The notes under the pieces were generated by a model. The model made no database searches, was not told the DNA's origin, and saw only the letters and a program-made list of their open reading frames with translations. Made by a program: the position numbers and the translations under genes. DNA of 33,964 bases. It comes from Campylobacterota bacterium. GTDB taxonomy: Bacteria > Campylobacterota > Campylobacteria > Campylobacterales > Sulfurovaceae. Every line of letters begins with the position of its first letter. The first letter of the stretch is position 1. This document shows, in pieces, positions 1 to 10,246 of this stretch. Where the stretch lies: the NCBI GenBank assembly GCA_013153055.1, contig JAADFE010000053.1:1-33964 (forward strand), in the 5' to 3' direction.

Positions 1-2
1 GT

Positions 3-3000
3 TATGTAATAGACGACCCGATAGTTGAGTCAAATATCGAGGTTTATGACTTAAATGGAACTCTTATACATAGTATTAAAAATGCTACAAATAATAATGG
101 AAAGTTTAGTGTAGAAGTAGATAAAGAAAATAAATATATTTTAAAATCTATAGGAGGAAAGTTAAATAAAATTCCTTTTCAATCTACACTAATAAATATT
201 TGTGATTTAAACGGAAAATGTTATTTAACTCCTTATACTACATTAGTTCAATTTTTAAAAGATAGTTATAGAGGAACAGAAAAAGAAAAAATTCAAAAAG
301 CCAAAGATGCTATTTCTAAATATTTAGGAGTTGCTCCTTATCCTTTTAAAAATGACAATAAAGAAGATATTGAAGCATTTAGAAAAATTATTGGAAAAGA
401 TGGTTCAAACCTTTATACTTTTATAGAAGCTTTTGAAAGTGATATTGTAGATGGTTATATTGATGACAAAACAATATTTCAAATTTTTACAAATGCTAAA
501 AAAAGATTACTTGAAACAAAAAGTTTTATTGTAGATAAAAATGTATCTACAGATGCTAATATAAGTAAAAATGTAAAATTATTATCTTTATCAACTGAAG
601 AAATAGGAGGTAGTTCTACTGTTACTTCTAAAGGATATATTAGTGATGTAGTTGCAATAGAAGACGATAAAGAGAACAATGAAACATATATTCTTTATAA
701 TGCATTTAATATTGGTAAACTAAAAAATAGAGTTGATGCTCAAACTCAAGTTGCATATGATATTTTTCTTCAAGAACCAGAACTTATTTTAATTCCAAAT
801 GAGGAAAAAGAAAGAATTGTAAATTCTTTACTAAGTAAAAAAGAGTTTCAATCTACTGCACAACTTTATAATAAAATTTTAAATGGTGATGATGATTTTA
901 TAAATCAATATGATACAAATATTTATGATCTAGCTAAGTTTGCAAAAAGTATGATTTCTAAAAAACAACAAAATGTAATTGCTAAAATTATTTCTTATAA
1001 AGTTTCTCAAAAACAGCTAAATAATAAATTAAATATAAGCAGAAAATTAGTTGATGGGATAGAAGATGAAAGTGCAGAATTTTGGATTTCTAAATATTTG
1101 ACAAATAATCCATTTAAAATTATGGATGGTCTTCTTTTAAATATTGGTCGTCCAAAAGGAATAAATGCTTCGGATAATATAGTATTTGATTTTTATACAA
1201 GTAATTCTTTATGGTATGCTGTAACTTCTATAGATAGTTATCTTAAAACAGATAGCATTATGAATAACTTACTTGATCCCAATTTAATAGAGCCTAAAAT
1301 GGGATTTGTAAATGCCGATGCTTTAATTTATGCACGAGGGGGAGAAAATAAGTATTTGACAAATTATTTTAAAGTTGGTTACATAAAAACCTCTATGCCT
1401 ATTTCTAATTTTGATGGAGTATTATTTAAAAAAGATGAAAAAACTAATAACTATGGAGAAAATAATTATGTAGTTTATAGAAGTAAACCTAGTAGTGGGA
1501 TGTTAGATGCACCATATTTATTAAATATGTTAAATATTATAGATGTGACTTTAGATGCTTTTAATGGTATGAGCTTAACTAAAAAATTTAAAAAACTAAA
1601 AAGTAAAAAAGATAAAGATAAGTTAGAAAAAATCTTGAATGTCATATTAAGTGTTCCTAAAAGTATTAAAAACTTTAAAGAAAAGTATAAATATCAGCTT
1701 GAAACAGGAGTTGATTTCTATGAAACAATTATGGCTTTGAGTAAATATTATGCAGATCATGTTGAAAATCTAGAGATTACCACTATTGATCAAAGATGGG
1801 GACAGGTTGAAACTTTTATTTCTTCTATTAAAGAAATACTCAATATGGAAAGTGAAGATGATTATAAAGACTTTGAAAGCTTATTGAAAAGGGGAGATGA
1901 AAATAAAGTAGTATTATATTTTAAGAATATTTTTGATTCTTTAGGAGTAGCGTTTGTAGCTAATAAATATCATAATAAGAAGTTTTATAAAAAATATTCA
2001 GGGACTTTAAAACTTGGTATAAAATTTTATTTAAATTATAAATATGCTATGGCTTTAATAAATGTATTAGAGGATACTAAAAATGTTAATTTACAAACTC
2101 GTTATGAAATCAAAAATAAACAAAAAGTAGCTTTTATTTTTGGAAAATTTAGTGTTTATAATTATAATGATGAACAACTATCTAATCAAGAAAAAGAAGA
2201 ATTAGAAAAATTTAAAAAACTCTCAAAAGACTTTATAACTGGAGGTGGTAAGTTAGATGTATTTTTGGCTGAATATGATTATATTTTAGAAAATATTATA
2301 AATCTATCAAACTATTATTATAAATTAAAAAATCTTTCTGCATCTATTGATGTAGAAAAAAGTTATGTAATGCTTAAAAATTTTATAATTCAACTTTTAA
2401 TTGATTCTATAGATTCCGTAAAAGAAAATGCAGTAGAGGTAGCGACCCAAGAACTAGAAAATATTATTTATAAATTAGGAGGTGGTGCTTGGTTACAATT
2501 AGCCAAAGTTGCTAATAAATCAGCTCCAATGGTGTGGGATTATGCTACAAAGCCAGTTGCCACTTCTATACATATAGAAAGAGTAAATAAAGAAGTATTT
2601 AAGGTACAAGAGTTAGTTCCTCCAGTATTTGATAATATTAACTATCTTACTCTTAATAAAAATTATTTATTAGATTCGATAGCTCCTATTAAAAGACAAA
2701 ATGAAGCAAACTATTTAATGAGCATCGATAATAATTTTAATACTAATCTATTGGTAGCTAATGGGGCAAAAATGAACTTTAATAATATAGCTGTTATTTT
2801 AGATGATAGTTCCGCAGAAAATTATTTTAAAAAGCATAAAAATGAAAATATATTATATGCAAATTGGCATGTTTATAAACAAAAAACATATGATGCAAAT
2901 GATATAGAGTATAATTATAGGGTAAATTTCTCTACGGCATACAAAAATAACTATTTTGAGCTTTATATGAAAGGAAAATTCTTAGATTGTATTAATAGTA

Positions 3001-6000
3001 TTACTTGTTATGATGATCAAAAAGAATATACAAAAGGAAATGCTAATGGAATAATAGATCATTACTTGTCTACTAAAAAAGAAAGTAGCATAATGTATTT
3101 TGATTTTGATCAAGTATGGGAAGAAAATGGTCATAAAGGGAATGTAAATTTTTTAACTCCAGGCATTTATTCTATTAAAAGTGATTTGACAATAGGAAAA
3201 AATAAAGAAGTTAAATATGAAACTAAGTTTAATGTTTTTGTAATGACAGATTATGATGCTTCAACTCCTAGTGCTAAATCTCATCGAGATGTTTTAGCTG
3301 AACAATCTTATTACAATATTTTAGAAAGTAATGGTAAAGTTTCAGAAATAATAGTAAACTTTAAACTTAATAGGGATGACAGCTTTAACTTTTATAATAA
3401 TTGGTTTAAAGTCAAAAAAGGAAATAGGTTTTATCTATATTTGCTTATAGGTAAAAATAACGATAAATTAGACTATAAAATTACTAACCCTATTCCTATT
3501 ATTTTGGGAAAAGAAAATGGGTTTTTAATTCCTTTAAGTTCTATTTCTCATTTTAGAGAACTTATAGAAAATTATCCAGATAAAGATAATTTAAAAAACT
3601 ATTTATCTAATAATGTAGATATTGTAATTGTAGATTCTATTTTACAAGATTTTTCTAAACTAAAACAAAAACCTATCACAGCTTATTTAGAATCTTTTAT
3701 AGGTAGAAAAGAAAATGGAAAACTTGCTCGTCCTTTTATGTATTTTGGATTTGGGAAGTTAAAAGAAAGACCTTTAGAAAAAATAGATATAGACATTACC
3801 CCTCCACAGTTTATAGATTTTCCAACGAAACCTATCACAGTTTCTATAAACTCTAATGAAATAATTAAAACCACAGTTCAAGATGATAGTAATATTATTT
3901 ATAGTTTAGAAGGAGATGAAGCTAAATATTTTGTAATTGATGAAAATGGTGTAATTAAATTTAGTGATGAATTTGACAAAAAAGATCTAAAAGACAAATA
4001 TACTATTAAAGTTGTAGCTGTAGATAGTTTTGGAAATAGAAGTGAGCAAGAACTAACCATAAATATAATTAAAAACTCTATTACCTCAACTATTAAAAAA
4101 CCTCAAACTATTTTCCCATCTAAGACTACTAATGGTTGGACAAATAGTTATGAATTTGCCGTATTAAAAAAAGATAAAAGTGTAGTAGGTTGGGGTAAAG
4201 GCGATGGAGATGTTATATCTTTTGAAGATCTAAAAGATAGTTTAACAGATATAAAAGCTATATATTCTAATTCTAGAGCATATGCAGCGTTGAGTAATAG
4301 TGGAAAAGTTATTACTTGGGGAGAAAAAGGAGCAGGTGGAGATAGTAGTATAGTTAAAAATGAATTAACAGATATAAAATCAATTTATTCTACTGCTACT
4401 GCATTTGCAGCATTAAAAAATAATGGAGAGGTTATTACTTGGGGAGATAAACAAAATGGGGGAAATAGTTCTAAAGTAGAAGATGATTTAAAAAATATTA
4501 TTGCAATATATTCTACTACTAGTGGTTTTTTAGCTATTACAAAAGATAGAAAAGTTGTAGGTTGGGGTTATTTTAGTGGGGATTATGATTTTTCTACAAT
4601 ATCTAATGTAAAAAAAATATATACTACTTCTTTAGGTTTTGCCATTGAAAAACTTGATGGTTCTATTGTTACTTGGTACGAACCTCAAGGTAGTTTTGCA
4701 AATATATATAAAATAAAAGAGGATGCTCCTGTTATAAGCTTTGATAAAATTTATACTATAAGTAATAGCTTTATAGGATTAAAAAGTAATGGAGAAGTAG
4801 TTACTTGGAGTGGAGTATTTAAAGGTGAAAAAAGTTTAAAAACATATTCAGAACTAATAAATATCGAAAAAATCTATTTAGGATATAATTGGTTTGCAGC
4901 TATAAGCAAAGATAATAAAATTTATGTATGGCATAATAATAAAATAAATAGTGTTGATAGTTTAAAAAATATTGATGAGATAAAAAATAAAGAAAATATC
5001 AAATATATCTCTTCTACTTCAACAGCTTATGCAATTTTAACTAAGGATGGAAAAGTTGTATGTGGAGGAAGTAGTAGTAGTGGTGGAAATTGTTCTAAAG
5101 TAAAAGATAAATTATATGATATAAGAGATATATATGCAACAAAAAATGCCTTTGCAGCACTTAGAAAAGATGGTACTGTTATTACTTGGGGTGGTTCTCA
5201 AGGAGGAGATAGTTCAAGTGTTGAAGATTCTTTAGAAGATATAGTGGATATAGCTTCTACGATAAACCAGTTTAGTGCTATAAAAAATGATGGTACTGTT
5301 ATTGTTTGGCCAGAATCATTACCTTCTATAAGAGATGATTTATTTGAAAATTCTGATGAAATAAACTTTTTAGCAACAGAGTTTTCTTATCCAGTAGAAA
5401 ATGAAGATGATTTTCAATTAACTTTTATTAATTTTCCAACAAAACCTATAGAGGTAAAAGCTGATTCAGGAGAAATTACAAAATTCACAACTAATAGTAA
5501 TGATTTTGTTAGCTATATTTTAAAAGGAGATGATGCAAAATATTTTACTGTTGATGAAAATGGAGTAGTTAAATTTAGTGATGAGTTTGAATCTGATAAT
5601 GCAAAAGATAGTTATACTTTAGAAGTTGTTGCAGTTGATAGTTTAGGTAATGAAATTACTAAAGAGTTGCTTATTAATATAACAAAAAATAATTCAAAAG
5701 ATATTTTAGAAATCACTAAAGCTAATCAACATATAAATATAGACCTCTCAACCATAAAAACTATAAAATGCTCTAAATTAGAAGTTGGAGATACTTTTAC
5801 TATTAATGGAATTGAATATAAAGTAGTAGATAATGAAAGTATTAGAAATAGAGAGGATTATGAGCATATTTGTACCTCTAAAGTTAAATCTATGAGTGAA
5901 TTATTTAAAGATAAAGAAGATTTTAATCAAGATATTAGTAAATGGGATGTTAATAATGTAGAGTTTATGAGAGCAATGTTTAAAAATGCTAAAAAATTTA

Positions 6001-6491
6001 ATCAAATATTAAATAATTGGGATGTAAGTAGCGTTACTGAGATGTGGGAAATGTTTATGGATGCAAAAAATTTTAATCGACCATTAAATAATTGGGATGT
6101 AAGTAGTGTTACTAATATGTGTTGTATGTTTAATAATACAAGTAGTTTTAATCAGCCATTAAATAATTGGGATGTAAGTAATGTTACTGATATGGGTAAT
6201 ATGTTTTTAGAAGCTATTAATTTTAATCAACCGCTAAATAATTGGGATGTAAGTAGTGTTACTGATATGCTTGGTATGTTTAGTGGAGCAAGTAGCTTTA
6301 ATCAACCATTAAATAATTGGAATGTAAGTAATGTTAATAATATGACTTATATGTTTTATGAAGCAATAAAGTTTAATCAGAACATTAGCAATTGGAATGT
6401 TGAGAATGTAGAACAACATTGTAATGGCTTTGCGGACAAAAGTGCTTTACAAGAAGATTATATACCAAAATTTAAAAAGTGTAATCCATAA
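3..6491 (+). CDS. Giant secreted/surface repeat protein, 5'-truncated by window edge (cadherin-like domains, RCC1-like repeats, C-terminal BspA/DUF285-like repeats)
   Basis: The frame of the 951..6491 ORF is open without a stop back to base 3 (YVIDDPIVESNIEVYDLNGTLIHSIKNATNNNGKFSVEVDKENKYILKS...), so 951 is only the first ATG in the window. C-terminal repeats of the NWDVSSVTDMxxMF type are visible. Confidence 0.9.
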   Translation, partial: YVIDDPIVESNIEVYDLNGTLIHSIKNATNNNGKFSVEVDKENKYILKSIGGKLNKIPFQSTLINICDLNGKCYLTPYTTLVQFLKDSYRGTEKEKIQKAKDAISKYLGVAPYPFKNDNKEDIEAFRKIIGKDGSNLYTFIEAFESDIVDGYIDDKTIFQIFTNAKKRLLETKSFIVDKNVSTDANISKNVKLLSLSTEEIGGSSTVTSKGYISDVVAIEDDKENNETYILYNAFNIGKLKNRVDAQTQVAYDIFLQEPELILIPNEEKERIVNSLLSKKEFQSTAQLYNKILNGDDDFINQYDTNIYDLAKFAKSMISKKQQNVIAKIISYKVSQKQLNNKLNISRKLVDGIEDESAEFWISKYLTNNPFKIMDGLLLNIGRPKGINASDNIVFDFYTSNSLWYAVTSIDSYLKTDSIMNNLLDPNLIEPKMGFVNADALIYARGGENKYLTNYFKVGYIKTSMPISNFDGVLFKKDEKTNNYGENNYVVYRSKPSSGMLDAPYLLNMLNIIDVTLDAFNGMSLTKKFKKLKSKKDKDKLEKILNVILSVPKSIKNFKEKYKYQLETGVDFYETIMALSKYYADHVENLEITTIDQRWGQVETFISSIKEILNMESEDDYKDFESLLKRGDENKVVLYFKNIFDSLGVAFVANKYHNKKFYKKYSGTLKLGIKFYLNYKYAMALINVLEDTKNVNLQTRYEIKNKQKVAFIFGKFSVYNYNDEQLSNQEKEELEKFKKLSKDFITGGGKLDVFLAEYDYILENIINLSNYYYKLKNLSASIDVEKSYVMLKNFIIQLLIDSIDSVKENAVEVATQELENIIYKLGGGAWLQLAKVANKSAPMVWDYATKPVATSIHIERVNKEVFKVQELVPPVFDNINYLTLNKNYLLDSIAPIKRQNEANYLMSIDNNFNTNLLVANGAKMNFNNIAVILDDSSAENYFKKHKNENILYANWHVYKQKTYDANDIEYNYRVNFSTAYKNNYFELYMKGKFLDCINSITCYDDQKEYTKGNANGIIDHYLSTKKESSIMYFDFDQVWEENGHKGNVNFLTPGIYSIKSDLTIGKNKEVKYETKFNVFVMTDYDASTPSAKSHRDVLAEQSYYNILESNGKVSEIIVNFKLNRDDSFNFYNNWFKVKKGNRFYLYLLIGKNNDKLDYKITNPIPIILGKENGFLIPLSSISHFRELIENYPDKDNLKNYLSNNVDIVIVDSILQDFSKLKQKPITAYLESFIGRKENGKLARPFMYFGFGKLKERPLEKIDIDITPPQFIDFPTKPITVSINSNEIIKTTVQDDSNIIYSLEGDEAKYFVIDENGVIKFSDEFDKKDLKDKYTIKVVAVDSFGNRSEQELTINIIKNSITSTIKKPQTIFPSKTTNGWTNSYEFAVLKKDKSVVGWGKGDGDVISFEDLKDSLTDIKAIYSNSRAYAALSNSGKVITWGEKGAGGDSSIVKNELTDIKSIYSTATAFAALKNNGEVITWGDKQNGGNSSKVEDDLKNIIAIYSTTSGFLAITKDRKVVGWGYFSGDYDFSTISNVKKIYTTSLGFAIEKLDGSIVTWYEPQGSFANIYKIKEDAPVISFDKIYTISNSFIGLKSNGEVVTWSGVFKGEKSLKTYSELINIEKIYLGYNWFAAISKDNKIYVWHNNKINSVDSLKNIDEIKNKENIKYISSTSTAYAILTKDGKVVCGGSSSSGGNCSKVKDKLYDIRDIYATKNAFAALRKDGTVITWGGSQGGDSSSVEDSLEDIVDIASTINQFSAIKNDGTVIVWPESLPSIRDDLFENSDEINFLATEFSYPVENEDDFQLTFINFPTKPIEVKADSGEITKFTTNSNDFVSYILKGDDAKYFTVDENGVVKFSDEFESDNAKDSYTLEVVAVDSLGNEITKELLINITKNNSKDILEITKANQHINIDLSTIKTIKCSKLEVGDTFTINGIEYKVVDNESIRNREDYEHICTSKVKSMSELFKDKEDFNQDISKWDVNNVEFMRAMFKNAKKFNQILNNWDVSSVTEMWEMFMDAKNFNRPLNNWDVSSVTNMCCMFNNTSSFNQPLNNWDVSNVTDMGNMFLEAINFNQPLNNWDVSSVTDMLGMFSGASSFNQPLNNWNVSNVNNMTYMFYEAIKFNQNISNWNVENVEQHCNGFADKSALQEDYIPKFKKCNP
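4134..5320 (+). repeat. RCC1-like repeats (AFAALKxDGxVITWGxxxxGGDSSxVxDxLxDIxxIYST), about ten degenerate units
   Basis: Recurring motif in translation: AALSNSGKVITWGEKGAGGDSSIVKNELTDIKSIYST / AALKNNGEVITWGDKQNGGNSSKVEDDLKNIIAIYST / AALRKDGTVITWGGSQGGDSSSVEDSLEDIVDIAST. Confidence 0.75.
5937..6461 (+). repeat. Seven tandem 75-bp (25-aa) BspA/DUF285-like repeats
   Basis: Unit starts at 5937, 6012, 6087, 6162, 6237, 6312, 6387, exactly 75 bp apart; core NNWDVSSVTDMxxMFxxAxxFNQPL. Confidence 0.9.
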
Positions 6492-6530
6492 ATAGTTAAA
6501 AAAAATTAAATTTATTAGTAGGAGAAATAA

Positions 6531-8159
6531 ATGTTAAATAAATCAATACGATTGTGTAGTATAATTTTATTATTTACAAATTTATTATATTCACAAGTTA
6601 TAGAGAGTGAAGCTAAAATAAAAGAAACGAAGTGTGAACAAGTTTTTAATTGGGAGCTTAGGTTTAATCACAGTTATGGTTTTAAAGATGTTTTTATTAA
6701 TAAAAATAAATATGATAAAAAATTAAGGCAAATGAGATGGGTTTTTTGGGAAAGATACGATTATAATGGAAAAGAAAATCCTATTTTTGATTATGCTGAT
6801 GAAATAAAAAAGAGTAAATATATAATAAAAGCAAAACAAAGAATAAAAACAACAAGTGCAGATAAATGGTATTATGTAAAATATAAACCATCTAGGAGAT
6901 CAAAAAATTATGATGATGTAAAATTAGTATATGATTATGATTACACAAAATATAAAAATGGAGAAAGAGTAGGAGCTATTTTAAATCATACAACTTGTGT
7001 AAATTATAGAATTACTTGGTGTGGAGATGGAGTAAAAGATTCTAAGTATGAAGAGTGTGATCCAGCAGATTCTAATCATACAGGATGGGGAAATAAAGGA
7101 TGTTCTGAAGAATGCAAAGCTCTAAATGGTTCAAAATGTGATGAAATTTTTAAAACTAAATTAAGACATGGTTATAAATATAATTTTTTTTATAAAATAA
7201 CTAATAAAAGTAATTATTCTTTAAAAATAAAAAAAGTAAATGAAAAGTTTAAAGAAAGAAAAAATTTTAACGGAGATAAAACGGTTCCTATTTTTAAGGT
7301 ATCAAAAGAATTAAAAAACTCTAATTATATAAAACCAAACCATACAATACAAATTGTTAAATCTACGGATAATAGCAAGTATTCTATTAAATATCATCCT
7401 TCAAAAAGAAGAAAAAAATATGATGATATTGTTATCAAATATACTTATAATTATACTAAGTTAAAAGATAATAAAGAACAAGGATATTATATTCATACCG
7501 TATGTGATTTATATAAAATTACTTGGTGTGGAGATGGAATAAAAGATGATTATATAGATTCTGCATCCAAAAAACATATTTATGAAGAGTGTGATCCAAA
7601 AGATATAAAAAAAGAAGGATGGGGACAATATGGGTGTTCTACTACTTGTAAATCTATGAATAGAAAACCAGGAGATTTAGCTTTAACTTTAGAAGTTGTA
7701 AACTCTAAAGAAAATTATAAATTAGGTGATATAGTAACATACAAGATAGAAATAGTAAATCAGGGAGATATAAATGCCAAGAATATTAAAATAGTAGATT
7801 ATATTCCTACTAGTATGGCTTTAATAGATAAAAACAATAAGTGGAGTAAACCTTTATTAAATAGAAAAACTTATTATCAAATAGATACTCTAAATAAAGG
7901 AGAAAAAAAGGATATTGAAATTAAACTTAAAATATTATCTACAACAAAAGATAAAATAGATAATTGGGCAGAAATCAGTTCTGTAAAAAAACTGATAGAT
8001 TGCGATAGTACTCCAGATGATAATAGTAAAAATGATATTTTTATTACTGATTATAGTAGTATTACTCCAAATCCAAATAAATGTAATAAAATAGGAGGTG
8101 ATGAAGATGACCATGACAAAGCAACTATATCAATTGGAGGGAGTGTAAAGGGAGTGTAA
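6531..8159 (+). CDS. Secreted Cys-rich protein with two tandem homologous modules and a C-terminal DUF11-like domain
   Basis: Signal peptide-like N-terminus (MLNKSIRLCSIILLFTNLLYSQ); duplicated TWCGDG-KD-YEECDP-GWG-GCS-CK motif; GDLALTLEVVNSKENYKLGDIVTYKIEIVNQGDINAKNIKIVDYIP resembles DUF11. RBS taggaga upstream. Confidence 0.85.
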   Translation: MLNKSIRLCSIILLFTNLLYSQVIESEAKIKETKCEQVFNWELRFNHSYGFKDVFINKNKYDKKLRQMRWVFWERYDYNGKENPIFDYADEIKKSKYIIKAKQRIKTTSADKWYYVKYKPSRRSKNYDDVKLVYDYDYTKYKNGERVGAILNHTTCVNYRITWCGDGVKDSKYEECDPADSNHTGWGNKGCSEECKALNGSKCDEIFKTKLRHGYKYNFFYKITNKSNYSLKIKKVNEKFKERKNFNGDKTVPIFKVSKELKNSNYIKPNHTIQIVKSTDNSKYSIKYHPSKRRKKYDDIVIKYTYNYTKLKDNKEQGYYIHTVCDLYKITWCGDGIKDDYIDSASKKHIYEECDPKDIKKEGWGQYGCSTTCKSMNRKPGDLALTLEVVNSKENYKLGDIVTYKIEIVNQGDINAKNIKIVDYIPTSMALIDKNNKWSKPLLNRKTYYQIDTLNKGEKKDIEIKLKILSTTKDKIDNWAEISSVKKLIDCDSTPDDNSKNDIFITDYSSITPNPNKCNKIGGDEDDHDKATISIGGSVKGV

Positions 8160-8175
8160 TTTACACTCCCTTTAC
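8145..8175. terminator. Perfect inverted repeat between convergent genes, probable bidirectional terminator
   Basis: gtaaagggagtgtaa (8145-8159) / ttacactccctttac (8161-8175) are exact reverse complements; arm 1 contains the stop codon of the upstream CDS. No long T-tract. Confidence 0.6.
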
Positions 8176-8196
8176 GAGCTTAGAGTTTATAAAATA

Positions 8197-9543
8197 TTAC
8201 ATAAATGGTTTTCCATTTATTTTTAGTGAACCTTTATCAAACTCAATATCATAGTTTTTTGTACCATTTTTATCAACAGGTTGTATAATCATCATCATAA
8301 CCATAGCTTGTGGATTAGTAGATATTATATTTACTAGCTCATTTGATGCTTCTATATGTACTTTTGCATTAATAGCTTCGATGAGATTAAATGGGTCGTT
8401 ATCTAATTTTGACCAATTAAAATTTTTGTCTAATTTTGCAAAAGCATTAATTTTAAATCCATCAAATGTTTTACCTTCGTTTGTGATTTTCTCTATAGAT
8501 ATCTCTGGTACATCTAAAGCAATATCATTTTTTGCAATCTCTTTGATGAGTTGTATAATTTGATTTGAAGCATTATCATCCATCTCATCTATTGATGAAA
8601 GTTGTTCTAGTTTTTCTAGGGCTTGTTTATCTATATTTTTTAGAGAGCTATCTATATTGATATTATTTAGTATTGTCTCTTTGTTATTCTCTTGTAGTTT
8701 TACAGATTTGATTTTTAATTTACTACTACTGTTTAAAAGTTCTCCTTTTAATATATCTTCTGATTTACCTTGAATATTATTTGCAGATAATCTTAAAGCC
8801 TCTTCTACATCCATTTTGATATTAAATGATTTTATATTATAGTCGTATATAAAATTTTTGTTTTCAGTTTTAATATCTGAATTTAGATTTGATAGGTTTA
8901 TGTCTAGCTTTTTATCTATTTTAAAAGATATAATATCTATTTTTTGTTGGATATCCTCTATGATTTCATCTTCTATAGAACCATTAAATTTAAAACCTTT
9001 GCTGATTACATGAGCTTTTGATTTATTGTTATCAAATGTTCTATCAATATCTTTGACATATCCATCAAAACCTGATAAGAGTTTATTTATATTAATATGA
9101 GTTAAAAATACTTTATCTTTCATCATTTTTTCTAACTCTGAGATTATTTTTTTGTCCTCTTCATTCATATCTTGGTAGAAACTATTTGGTAGTTTTAGAG
9201 GATAGATATCAAGTCCTACGGCATCTTTAGCTGTAGGCATATATTCTATATCTACACCCATTTGCATACCTTTTATCATCTCTATATCTCTTTTGCTTAT
9301 GTTTTGATTTTGTTTTTTGAGATATTGTACAATTTTATCTGTATCTTTGAATGTTAAAACAATGTGTTGTTTTTTGTCTGATAAGTTTTGTTCATCTATT
9401 TCAAAGCCAGATGACTTTAATTTTATTAACTCTTTATTTACCTCTTCTCTCATCTCTTTTGTTATCTGTTTTGAACCTGTTGACATGTAATATATTACAA
9501 AAATCAAAACTAAAGCACTTAGTGTCAATCCTATTTTTTTCAT
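8197..9543 (-). CDS. Membrane-anchored/periplasmic hypothetical protein (448 aa)
   Basis: N-terminal hydrophobic helix MKKIGLTLSALVLIFVIYYM followed by a long soluble region; full-length ORF. Confidence 0.8.
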   Translation of the reverse strand: MKKIGLTLSALVLIFVIYYMSTGSKQITKEMREEVNKELIKLKSSGFEIDEQNLSDKKQHIVLTFKDTDKIVQYLKKQNQNISKRDIEMIKGMQMGVDIEYMPTAKDAVGLDIYPLKLPNSFYQDMNEEDKKIISELEKMMKDKVFLTHININKLLSGFDGYVKDIDRTFDNNKSKAHVISKGFKFNGSIEDEIIEDIQQKIDIISFKIDKKLDINLSNLNSDIKTENKNFIYDYNIKSFNIKMDVEEALRLSANNIQGKSEDILKGELLNSSSKLKIKSVKLQENNKETILNNINIDSSLKNIDKQALEKLEQLSSIDEMDDNASNQIIQLIKEIAKNDIALDVPEISIEKITNEGKTFDGFKINAFAKLDKNFNWSKLDNDPFNLIEAINAKVHIEASNELVNIISTNPQAMVMMMIIQPVDKNGTKNYDIEFDKGSLKINGKPFM

Positions 9544-9673
9544 CTGTTTTCCTCTTTAAGTTTTTAAATAATTTTTAAATATTACCATATCAAATAAAAT
9601 AAAAGATTAATATCTCTATTATTCTATAATATTTTTTTGTTATAATCAACAAAATAAATAAAAAGGATAAAAA

Positions 9674-10234
9674 ATGGCTGGATTAGTGGAAATGATTGTA
9701 AATAACCCTGCGATTATAAAAACAATAGCAAGACAAGTAGGTATAGATGAGAACTCTGCAAATGATATTATCAGTAAGTTGGCACCTATATTAATAGGTG
9801 GAGCAAAGAGCAATTTTCAAAGTGATAAAGATTCTACTGAACTTATCAAAAAGATTGAATCTAATAACTATGCAGATATGTTTGATAAGCCAGAAGAGGC
9901 AGTAAAACAGGATAATCTAAAAGAGGTAGGAGATGATATTTTAGCTCAATTAACAGGTTCAAAAGATAACTCCAGAGAGGTTGCTAAGCATGTAGAGAAT
10001 GAAACTGGAGTTAGTAGTTCTATTATTAAGAGTATATTACCTATGTTGGCACCTATGATTATTGGAGCGTTGACAAAAAGCTCTTCTGCATCTACTAATG
10101 TGAGTAATCCATCTCAAGCACAAGAAGGAAGTTTTGATATGACTGCTATGTTTGTAGAGTTAATAGACCAAGATAATGACGGTTCAGTAATTGATGATGT
10201 GATGGGTATGGCTTCTAAATTTATCTTCTCTTAG
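9674..10234 (+). CDS. DUF937 (YidB-like) family protein
   Basis: MAGLVEMIVNNPAIIKTIARQVGIDENSANDIISKLAPILIGGA... and C-terminal LIDQDNDGSVIDDVMGMASKFI, typical of the family; RBS aaaagga. Confidence 0.8.
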   Translation: MAGLVEMIVNNPAIIKTIARQVGIDENSANDIISKLAPILIGGAKSNFQSDKDSTELIKKIESNNYADMFDKPEEAVKQDNLKEVGDDILAQLTGSKDNSREVAKHVENETGVSSSIIKSILPMLAPMIIGALTKSSSASTNVSNPSQAQEGSFDMTAMFVELIDQDNDGSVIDDVMGMASKFIFS

Positions 10235-10246
10235 GAGGAGATTATT

